Shown here: positions 50,139 through 59,989 of the stretch, piece after piece | How the letters are laid out: each line of letters opens with the position of its first letter | How positions within the stretch are numbered: position 1 is the stretch's first letter | Assembly (NCBI GenBank): GCA_014871385.1 | Contig: CM026424.1 | Location: forward strand, 9,424,914 to 9,488,913 | Direction: 5' to 3' | Source: Ceratodon purpureus | Lineage: Eukaryota > Streptophyta > Bryopsida > Pseudoditrichales > Ditrichaceae | Length of the DNA stretch: 64,000 nt | Made by a program: the position numbers and the translations under genes | The notes under the pieces: generated by a model | What the model was told of the DNA's origin: nothing | Database searches by the model: none | What the model saw: only the letters and a program-made list of their open reading frames with translations

Positions 50139-50798
50139 GAAATTTTCGACTGTGAACTCAAAAACTTACAAATGGTGTCGTCGCTGTCATCATCCGCCAG
50201 AACTACACGCTGTCAACAAACCCTCCGCCATCACGAACGGCTGAAACCTGCGTCCACGGCCTCGCAACCAAGGTACGACCTACCCTAAAACCTCATCCCG
50301 AAACCCCAATTCCCAACTCAGGTACTCTCTCCAACCTATGTGGATGGCAGACCGCTGGCAGCGTTGGAAGACCACTACAGCTAAACCCTAAATCTCTACT
50401 GCACAATGCGTGACCACCCACAACCCAAATCGAACAACTTCGCCGAGCCTTTGGAGGCCTCCACCGCTCCATCCTGCTTGACAACGCAACAACGACAACT
50501 CTCTCAGGGGAACGCATGAGGTTCGGAATGACCGTTGGCAGCATTTCGACATCAACACCTTGTGCACGTTGCATCTCAAAGGGGGAGCGGCAATTCGATT
50601 TCGGTAGGTGGCCTGTGGAGTCAGTTTCGCAGGCGTTCATAAAGCCCACCACCGCTGACACCCTTCTGCAATGCTCGAATTCCGTGCGCGAAGAGGCTCC
50701 GTTCTCGACCTGCGGGACTACACGCGCGGGGGAGGGAAGCCGTCCTGCGCGACTATTGGCCGGACCCCCCCATTCGCGATTTGGCTCGCTTTTGGCGA

Positions 50799-50825
50799 CC
50801 TGCTGGCACAGTTGGTGCCAGCAGG
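50799..50825. repeat. 11-bp stem hairpin near the right end of the nested element
   Basis: CCTGCTGGCAC pairs with GTGCCAGCAGG across a 5-base loop. It embeds the dispersed GCTGGCA motif about 50 bp inside the right terminal repeat. Confidence 0.85.
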
Positions 50826-50871
50826 TAAAGTGCACGGGCATGCCCAAAACTTTGGCACGGAAAGCATGGAA

Positions 50872-50904
50872 AAGGCCCGTTGGAGACCCCAAACTGCTCC
50901 TAAT
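50872..50904 (-). repeat. Right terminal inverted repeat of the nested element
   Basis: Inverted partner of 40086-40118. Confidence 0.85.
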
Positions 50905-52105
50905 GGGTGAATGCCCAAGGGATTTCTCGTGGAGGGGATAATTGGGAGCCACTAACGGTGCCTGGGTTGAAGGCATTTTTGGCAGTGATTTTGTATATGG
51001 GTATGAAAAAACAACCTAATATACGAAGTTATTGGATGAAGACCCCGTCATTTTTCAATTGCCCCACAATTTGCAATCTTATGTCTCGAAGGAGATTTGA
51101 GGTGCTGACAAAGTGTCTACATCTCACCAACCCGACGTCCTATGTTGATGATCCACTATTGCCGGGTTATGATAAAATGCGGCAAGTGAGACCTGTGATG
51201 GACATTGTGAGGTTGAATTTTATGAGTGCATGGCAATTGGGACCATTTCTAACTATAGATGAAATGATGATTCGGTACAAAGGTAGCTATTGCCCGGCCC
51301 GTCAGTATATGCCAAAGAAACCCCAAAAGTAGGGAATCAAGGTTTGGTGTTTAGCGGATTCCGTATCAAAGTTTGTCTATAACTTTGACATTTATTGTGG
51401 GAAAAATAGAGATGCAATTAGACATGGAGATGGAGTTGTAGAACCCATTCGTGTGCCTCGTGGTGAATCAAGACTTGCACATGATGTTGTCATGAAACTA
51501 GTGGAAGGGAACCATGGCAAGGGACATTGTGTTGTGATGGACAATTATTTCACAAGTATTGGCCTATTTGAAGAATTAGCAAACCTAGGGACTTATGCTA
51601 CTGGAACGGTACGGGTCAATCGGGTGGGTTTGCCTCATGATTTCAAGAATGTGAAGGAATTCAACAAATTGCCACAGGGTACATTGGCATGGAGGATGCA
51701 TGAATCCCGTGGAATTTCAAGTATCATTTGGAAGGACAAAAAGGCAGTAGTGCTTTATCCACTCATGCTTTACCTGTAGAATTTCCTTGTATGCCAATTC
51801 CAACGGTTCCACGCCGCAATGGGGCAATCAGGGAAAATGTGCCATCAAGCCCAATTCATCTTGAGTATACAACTTATATGCGGGGGGTTGATGTGGCTGA
51901 TCAACTCAGAGCTTCATATACATGCCAAACTCGTTCTCACAAGTGGTGGCATAGACCTTTTTTCTTTCTTCTTGACCAAACCATTGTGAATATGTATATT
52001 TACTACTTGGGTATTTTGGGACAAGGGCGGATTCGGAGAGCACGAATGACACACCTCCAGTTCAAGACCAATTTCTGTGAAGCTCACATGCAATTGGCCC
52101 CGTAG
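50905..52105 (+). pseudogene. piggyBac transposase, catalytic part, one nonsense codon and one frameshift
   Basis: Continues the reading broken off at 40,089: NAQGISRGGDNWEPLTVPG, then the DDE_Tnp_1_7 domain. The three catalytic Asp residues are visible in FLTIDEMMIRYKG, VVMDNYFTS and YMRGVDVADQL. A TAG at 51330-51332 interrupts KPQK|GIKVWCLADS, where relatives have Trp, so TGG to TAG is likely. A frameshift lies between about 51,745 and 51,775; the last part (SPIHLEYTTYMRGV...HKWWHRPFFFLLDQ) is in another frame. No C-terminal cysteine-rich domain is seen before the stop at 52,105. The enzyme cannot be made from this copy. Confidence 0.88.
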
Positions 52106-53627
52106 GAGAGATGCTGAGCCCCTGCATGCTCAACAAATCCACGTTCCAAAGTGGACCACTTTGCGAAGACTTTGTGTTGTTTGCACCTCTAAAAGGTGTA
52201 ACTATTATTGCTAACGATGTGAGAGCAAATATATGTGCCTCAACAAAGGATGCTTCGAGACTTATCATACTCGCGGCTGAAGGTTTGTTCAAAATTTTAT
52301 AGACAAATATAAATTCTTTTTACCATACTATTTTTGATCATCACCATAATTGTCACATAATCTTCCTTTACCCGTCATTTCCCTTGGCATTTATTTATTT
52401 TCCTAAATTGCATAGTTCTTTTTAGTTTTTCATCTTATCTTAGAGGTTCTTTTTGTTCGTTTCTTAGAACTTCCCTTCCTTATGCACATTTTCCATCTTC
52501 TATGCTCCATTTTTTTTTCTCCTTCATTTTATAAAAAAAATTTCAATTCCTAACATTGAAATGGACTGTCTCAGTTGGGACAGTCACCAAAACTGTGCGG
52601 GGCGTTCAGAGAGGCGAGTGAGGCGACGAGAGGGCGGGCGGGCAAGGCAGGGCGGGCGGGCAAGGGGGGCGCACGGTGACGGGGTTGCGCGGCCTAAACC
52701 CGCACGGGTAAGGGAGCGCGCGGGAGGGTGGGCGCGTGGGTACTGAGCCGCGCGGGCTCGGGACGGAGGCTCAGGGATTCTCGGCGCCGGGCACACCTTG
52801 GCACGGCACACCTTGGCACGGCGGGTACGCCAGGGTGGTGCGCCCGGCCTCTGCCAGCGGTGTGCTTGACCAATGGCACACCGCGGAGGGTGGACGACTC
52901 AATGGGGTGGGGATAGGCTCCTACCCCTAGAGTATTTTTGAAATTCAAGGGTGGAGGGGGATCATGACTTGGGCGCCAACGACCAGGGTGGGCTGTGGTC
53001 ACCCAGCCTGTACCCGGGTTCTGGAGCTACCCAAGCTCTGATCCCTCACATTTTCAACCTTGTCACTTCAAACAATCATAATTTTTTCAATTTTTACTTT
53101 TTTCCAATTTTTATTTTTCTACCTTCGACAAAAGCACAAAAGGCTTACTCTGACCGTTGGGATTGAATTTTTTTTCATTATAAGTGTTTCATCTAAGTGC
53201 TCCAAAAACACATAGTTCATGTGTGTGTTCCTTGACCCCCTCCCGAATATGCATTTTTTTGAAAATGCTACGCATATGATTGTGACTTCAAAATTTGTAC
53301 ATGTATCACCTACCTCATGCTTTCAAAGAAATTGGACTTGTACACCTCCAAAAACTTGAAATTCTCTCGATTTTGACAAAAAATAGCCACATTCTTCTCT
53401 GGGCAGGGCTAAAAAAATAAATTTCAGCACACTTCAAACGTTATAATCTTTTTGATAAAGAAGAATCAACGGTCAAAAATTGGTGACATAGTCACCACTC
53501 AGGTTAGCAGTAAGATCTTACGGTCAAATCTTCTAAAGATATATTCAAAATTTCTGCAAACCTCACATTCTGACAAGGGGTGGAAAATCGCAGTTTTGAG
53601 GCTCCACATGTTGTGGGCATTTAGGGG
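52106..53627. other. 3' non-coding part of the piggyBac element
   Basis: AT-rich DNA, then a GC-rich patch at 52.57-52.93 kb with a short direct repeat (GGCACACCTTGGCAC, twice near 52.80 kb). After that comes AT-rich sequence related to the small piggyBac element, up to the TTAA end. No gene is accepted. Confidence 0.55.
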
Positions 53628-53631
53628 TTAA

Positions 53632-54087
53632 CAATAACCTCTGGACACTTTCTGTATCCAAGAGATTCAGGTGAACACACAGTAATGCCTTTCGAAGCTG
53701 CCAAACTGATGCTAACAAAACCATAGCTTACTTTTCAGACAGCTAGAAAAAGGGCCTGAAAAATGTTACCTGTTAATAAAGATCATGTACAGAAATAATC
53801 ACTCGGGGAATGGTCACTACTCTACAATCTAGACGCCGCAACTACGGTCATTCTTCCTCGACTATGAGTCAATGGAGATCACCAAAATGTGAATGATATC
53901 TTAACAATTGAAAGCGTTCGCTTTCCACAAAAATTCAGTGCAGCTAGTGTAATCAAAGGAGTCTCTGCTCACAGTCAACGCATCCAAACAAGAATACAGT
54001 GCAATCGTCCTTCCTTAAATTTCGCTAATTTTAAGATGATCAACCTATGCTTGAGCATTGGTTCTAGCATCTGTGTCCTCACCTTCT
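53632..54087. other. Flank between the piggyBac element and the F-box/SNF2 gene
   Basis: Probable 3' UTR and downstream flank of the minus-strand F-box/SNF2 gene. No gene seen. Confidence 0.5.
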
Positions 54088-57000
54088 CAGGCATTCACAG
54101 CACTTGAGCAAGTTCGCACGAAGTTCAAGTTAGTAAGGCAGCTATTCTCGAGTGAATAATTTGTTTTACCACTTGAATCGTGTCCATCTCTGAGTCGTCC
54201 CTTGCCAGATGTATCCTAAACCCACAAAAAGTCCTCAATGTAAGCGTTGCAGATAACTCTCCCTGCTTGTACATGAACTAAAACCAGATTCATTTGGCAA
54301 ACAAGGAATGCAATTCGCAACTAGAAGTAGATAATACCTGGAGAAATTCGAGCATCTGTTGCTCGATTGTACCACTCATAGCAAGCGTCTCCACCAGGAC
54401 GGGACGAGTAGCGCCCATACGATGGGCTCTACTCACAACTTGCGCTTCCACGCTGTAAGAAAAGGAGTATCAGCCCAAACAAACTCACACTTCTACCTAA
54501 TTTGGAGCATGGCACCATGGATGGATTCTAACTTCTATATAGAACCAGGAACATGTTGTTGGGTTTGAGAAGTATATGTCATTAGGTCCACGGTCCACAA
54601 TCTTTGCTGAAAGTTGAAATGACTTGCACCAGAAACGATACATGATAACTTCGGTCAAGTCGACCACATTAGATAACGGTTTTCTCACCTGCCATCCCAA
54701 ATGGGTTCCATCAGGTAGACGTGGGTCACGAAGCTCAAATCCAAACCCAGCGAAGCACTTGCATCCATAACCAACACAGTGCATACAGGATCTTTTTGAA
54801 AACTGACCAAGGATTTCATCTGCATCAAAGCATGAACACGAATAAAAAGTTGTGGTATGAACATCTGCTAAATCACAAATACGACGAAGATGAGAGATGA
54901 TAAGTTGTTCCGCTAATATGCTATCATCAGACTGGTCGTCAACGATAGCTGTACAACCTGGTTTCAAAAATGTGAGAGGACGACGCCGGTTTCTGGATAA
55001 GAGAGGCATAAACTGACGGAACGGCAACTAGCAAACTAAGACGAAATTCGACAAAAGAAACTCCCAAGCATAACTAACAATATTCGAGATTATTACTGAA
55101 TCGGGAAATCAGACAAACAAGGAAAAAAATTCCAAAGGTCGGCCAGTTCCAACATACCCTGTTTGAGTGAGGCATCGGGCTGTACATGCCAACATGGTGA
55201 ATCCCAGCTCCTTTTAACTGCATTAATAATGAACAGTCAGGTTATACAGGAAAACTACGTACAGTCGAGTACATCCCGCCCTTTGAGGAGGGTAAGATAA
55301 AATTGACTAGAAAAATGAAGTCTTTAAAAATCCCGAACCTGCTGCTCAATCACATTTATGTGTTCAAGAAACTGCGAGAACACAATCGCCTTGAATGGTA
55401 ATGAACAAGTTGAATTGTTGTTTGAGTAGGTGTGCAACATTGTGGAATTGAACCAGTCAGCCTTTGCCTCGGAGAATGTGTCAAATGAATATTGCTGCGC
55501 CAAATTATTATCCTGGATTACTTTCAATTGATCCACCAAATATGCAACCTTACTACTGGAAGTTGCATGCCAGTCAGGGTCCCAATCGTCCTGGTAGACA
55601 CAACCAAACATATGAATTCGACGAAGATAAGATCAATTTAATTAAAGCAGTAATCGCCTCAAATATGTCATACCATCTGTAGATTCCCCGAAAATGACAA
55701 TAAGATCGCACTAGTACCTCTGTAGACTTAAAATGCACAAAACAGCTCTATTGTTACCTGCGCGTATGAAGGTTGCAGCTCAATAAGGTCTTGCGGCACC
55801 GGCCACTTTGGTGTTGGGTTTTCTGGGCGGGCCAATTCAGCAGGGCTCTGCATCTTATAAAGATGTCCACAGCCGGACATTGTGCACTTTTCACAATCCA
55901 TAGCAACGCATGACAAGCAGAGCAAGTGGAGGCATGGTGTGATGACGGGTAACCTGCACCATATTTGGCATCTGCAAGAGGATGAACCACAGCCACGTCA
56001 AGCGCTGGTAACAAAATTAATATTGGATAATAAGATTGTCACCAATTCAACACAAGGTGTGGTGCTTTAACTGCACTAACCTGTCACAAGTGCCTCCATG
56101 AATCAGAGCACTTTGAATCTTATAATACAAATCTGATGCATTGATTAAGCCGTATTCCTCCACAAGAAGGTCTACTGTCTCGTGAACGTCTTCACCAGAC
56201 ATACCAACCTTGATATGACCCGCTACACAACATGACAATCGAATATTCCGCAGAGTCGTGCTTCTAAATTTCCACTGCTTAGGGTTGAGAAGAGATTCCA
56301 CATGAGACGGATCCCTCCAATCTGCGAGCAAAATATTTCTCTGAACTGTAACTACCAGTTCGTTATAAGTGGCAGCATGAGCCTCCGTAAAATCCAGAAG
56401 CTTTACTTTGCGGATGCAAGGTGGAATTGTGCACAGATCCGACTTTCGTGAACTGATCATTGTTCTATGAAGCAGCTGTAAAAGGCGAGACCGTCCCTCT
56501 TCACAACCAGCTTCAAAGGGTCGCAGAATAGCATTGTCCCACAGCTTCTGGTGCTTGCTATATAAATTCTCATGCAGAAATTCCAACATAGGCCGAAGAT
56601 ACGCAGCTTGACTGCTGGGAGTGTTCGGGGTTGGCGTCCCAGTTAGAATCCAACGACGTGATGCATGCAAAGATTTCGCCATTTGCAATTTATTGGTCAG
56701 ACTAAGACTTGCTCCCAATGTGTGACCTTCATCCAGCATGATACGCAGCCAGTGAACGCGCATAAGCACAGAGTTCTCACGATTGCTCCACTCACTACTG
56801 AGCCGGTTAAAAGTAGTTACTACAATATCATAGTCCCATGCCAAGTTATGTGCAGCAGCTGGCTTCTTATGATCTGTCCAAACATACACACGCAGCTGGC
56901 CTGGAGTGGTGTGTTTCACAATCTGATGCCTCCAATGCTCCACCAAGCTCTGTGTAACCACAATCAACGTCGCTCTTGACAGGTACAAACGAGTCGCGTC

Positions 57001-59989
57001 ATCCCTGGGCTTGCGTGCGGCTTCTCTTAATGCTACAGTATCAAAGACTAAGCTATCGAGGCCTTTCGGATAAAACCATTTGATAGGCCCCTTCTTGGGT
57101 TTCTTCGACACGAGTCCAAAAAGTTTGAAGAGCGTGTCGCCGCTGCTACTCTCAGCCACAAACCCCTCCCCTTTGGCTTCTCGAGGGATAGCCAGACCCA
57201 CTGCGGCCAACTTCGCAAGTTTGTCACTGTTAAGATCAGCCAGCCACATGACAGGTCGCCTAGCACATTCATCATACAAGTGCGCATTTTCCTTCAGTAT
57301 GCTTGCAAAGAAGGCCACGTTTTGAGGCTGGCCTGGGTCGGTTCCTGTCTTGTAAAAACCAGGCAAGCTCTTTACACTTACATCAGAATCACTTTCCTGA
57401 GGTACCGTGCACTTTTGATGCATGGAATCTGGGTTCAAGCTACAAAACCAAGCAATGTCGTTCTTCGGAGGAATAGCTCCAGAAGGCAACTTGCGCCACT
57501 TGGAGCATGCTTCACACTGAACCCAGTTTTCTTCTTCGTAAATCCACTTGACGACCGATCTTTTACTAGCACGTTTCGCAGTGACACCATCGTATAGAGA
57601 ACTACTCGATGTTGAAGCAGGTGGCGGAGAAATCTCTTCTGCTACAATCAGTGACCCAAACCCAGAACCACTGCCTGAAGAAATCTTTGAGTCCAATGAG
57701 TGTCTTCCTTTTCGAATCTTCTTACGGTCCGCGGTGTTGGCAACCAAAAGACTGTCCTCAACTGCGATTTCGAAACTTTCACCAAGCTTACGCTTTACCC
57801 TGATTGAACTCCTCAAGGGTTCAGGATGTAATTTGGCAGGTAAGGATCGGGTGGCTAAATCGTTCGTAGACGTGTCCGGGAGAGCCACATTTCCAGCGCT
57901 TAATCGACGGACAGAAACTCTGTCGGATTCCCGAACATAATCATTGTTTTTCCGAGCTTTTAAAAGCATTGACCGCTTCAAAGCTGACCTCCCCAGAATC
58001 GATAAACTTGAGTTCATTTCATAGTATCCCATTCTCTCACCCGTTCCTTGAGGAACCCAATAAACCTCAGTATCTGGTGGAGGATCAGCACTCGCACCCT
58101 GTGTCTTCAGAATGAGAGACAAGGCGGTGACGGTTTTCCCTAACCCAGGCTCATCACAAAATAGTCCTCCTCGAAAATCTTGAACTTCTGGGGGCGTTTC
58201 TGGTGATAATTCGCCTGATACAGTATCTAAGTAGAATGGAAAACCATCTTCAGTCTCCAAACTTTTATAAAGAGGATGGGCTAGTACCTGCAAGCAATAT
58301 ACAAAAGTGATAATTAATTAGGGAACTACAGTGATCTCATTCACAAACTTCTCCTCATTAACGAGGTTGCTTGCCGGGACCTTTGACTAGTGCACAAGAA
58401 GTACTGCCTGTGCTGATTGTCATAGCTAACAAATATGCAAAACACATAATCCATATGATTACACTATGCCCTCTACACCAGGCAAACAACGCACTTACTT
58501 AAGCCATAGGTGTAACTACTTACCCCTGGTCTATTTTCCCGTTGCAGCATCCAGCGTACCGCGGATTGCTGATGTGGGAAAAGTTGTAGATGCATGCAAG
58601 GCATGATTGGCACTGCCATCAAGCGTGTATACCGACACACTGCTGCAACATTATGAAGATCCTTGGGAAGCAGCCGGCTGAAGATTGACGTAATAATCTC
58701 ATCAGGGACATCCCAAATTCCCGCTTGAAGACCCGTCACGTCTTCGTCCCGTAAGAGCTTCAAGCCTTCAGGTCTATCCTCGGACTTGTAAGTGGCCAAT
58801 GATTTGAATAGAGAATGGAGGTCGAAACGAGCCTTCGTCGATTCAGACATGGCCTGATGAAATTTGCAACCAAGAACATGGCAGCCACCTTGTTCCCAGA
58901 CATTCTCTGACATGATAATTTCATTTCCAGACTTCAACTTCGTCAAAAGCATCCTCCGCTTCTCCCAATCACAACTGTATGCTTACAAGGAGTTAATATA
59001 AGTTCACGAACTCCATATCACCTTCCAGTTTGACTAAGTATTTGGAAATTTACGGTAGGTCAATAAATTATCAACCAGGATTACGTTACTTCGTCTAAGA
59101 GAAAGTAGGACGAGATAAAGCCAAGTCTGTAGACAACGTACAGAAGTTCTGTAGAAACTACTAACCTGACGAAATCTCTCCTTCAGATATACGATAACAC
59201 AAAAGTCAGCGAAGAAGGCTCTAGGAATTTACGAACGACCGCAGTTACGTACAAAAAAAATTATGAAATTCGACACACTGACCTCAAGTGCGATATAGCT
59301 GCAGCAGCTGTAACACCAGATTTCCAAAAACCTGGTCCCATCCAAGCAGAAGAAGGCAGATAAACATCCAGCATTGCAAGTGCTCTCGTCTCACCCCCCT
59401 TGCGCGCAATTGCCAGGATACACCCCTGCACCCTAACGTGGTTTTTAACACTAAGCCACTGAAGCTGATGCAAGAGACCTTCCCCATTCCTGCTTCCACT
59501 TCCCACTCCTCCACGTTTCCGCTTCACAGCACTCTCTACCCTAGCCCCTGCCACAGCACTGTGCGCGCATTCTGCAGGCACGTCCTCAACAAGCTTGCAA
59601 TCTCTCCAATTCTCAGAACCGCCAATTTGCGACGAACTCAAAGCAGTCAAGCCCTCACTCGCCGCTGCTACTTCGAGCGCCCCCGCCTCCAACCTTTGCC
59701 CTCTCTCCTCCTCAACTACCACATCCTCAGCCACCAAAGGCTCCAAGCACAATCCCGATCGCTCCACACGTACGTGCACGTCCCAACCCCTCCCTTGCAA
59801 GCTGCATTTCGCCCCTACGAGCTCATGCAAGCAACCCTCGCCAAGCTCACCATCCGGCCGTAAATCATCCCCCTGGACCTTCACCACCACAACCGCAAAT
59901 CCGCACAACCGATACATCTGTCTCCGAAGCTCCTCCTCCTCCAACGGCTCCTCGACCCCCGCCAATACGCCGCTCTCCCTCCCCTCCAT
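54088..59989 (-). CDS. F-box / CW-zinc-finger / SNF2 / RING protein (At3g54460 type)
   Basis: Exons (reverse): 59283-59989, 58524-58974, 56081-58287, 55758-55971, 55339-55590, 55158-55217, 54689-54819, 54338-54452, 54088-54216; 1,421 aa, all phases consistent. Domain order: a novel N-terminus; an F-box near 300-350 (WDVPDEIITSIFSRLLPKDLHNVAAVC); SNF2 motif I at about 431-438 (DEPGLGKT); an inserted CW zinc finger at about 640-685 (WVQCEACSKWRKLP...WFCSLNP); SNF2 motif II LDEGHTLGA and motif III LTGTPTPN; a RING (CQIWCRLPVITPCLHLLCLSC); then the helicase C lobe (KAIVFSQFLEHI, SASLGLDLSFVTHVYLMEP, SRAHRMGATRPV). Inferred role: a nuclear DNA-dependent ATPase with SCF-type and RING ubiquitin-ligase modules that reads H3K4 methylation. 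Motif II has Gly where DEAH has Ala. Confidence 0.9.

Larger units (their letters stand above)
44337..50544. repeat. Dispersed GCTGGCAGC(A/G) motif of the nested element
   Basis: The core occurs at about 40565, 44337, 46498, 47437, 47594, 47865, 48440, 48619, 48909 and 50354, often as TGCTGGCAGCAA. Near-matches with TTGGCAGC lie at 49112, 49194 and 50534. A hairpin version lies at 50799-50825. The motif is nearly self-complementary and sits in coding and non-coding DNA alike. Confidence 0.75.
40086..50904. mobile_element. 10.8-kb nested DNA transposon, family unassigned
   Basis: The 33-bp ends are inverted repeats matching at 27 of 33 positions. The inner 17 bp are perfect: GGTCTCCAACGGGCCTT at 40102-40118, inverted at 50872-50888. 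Subterminal hairpins follow inside each end: GGCAGCCC/GGGCTGCC (about 40.12-40.15 kb) and CCTGCTGGCAC/GTGCCAGCAGG (50799-50825). It interrupts the piggyBac transposase between two adjacent coding segments, which proves insertion. It carries genes A (+), B (+) and C (-) and many GCTGGCAGC motifs. Outer limits are uncertain by some 10 bp and no target-site duplication is clear (perhaps 2-3 bp). Confidence 0.8.
37273..53627. mobile_element. 16.4-kb piggyBac-superfamily element carrying a nested insertion
   Basis: The segment starts TTAA|CCCCTAAA (TTAA 37269-37272) and ends TTTAGGGG|TTAA (TTAA 53628-53631), the piggyBac target-site pattern. Just inside the left end is a small hairpin (GGCGACC...GGTCGCC). 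A degraded piggyBac transposase on the plus strand lies in two pieces on either side of a 10.8-kb nested element. Removing that element leaves about 5.5 kb, a plausible autonomous piggyBac size with its GC-rich leader. Beyond the perfect 8 bp the two ends diverge from each other, but each resembles one end of the small element at 533-1360. Confidence 0.85.
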
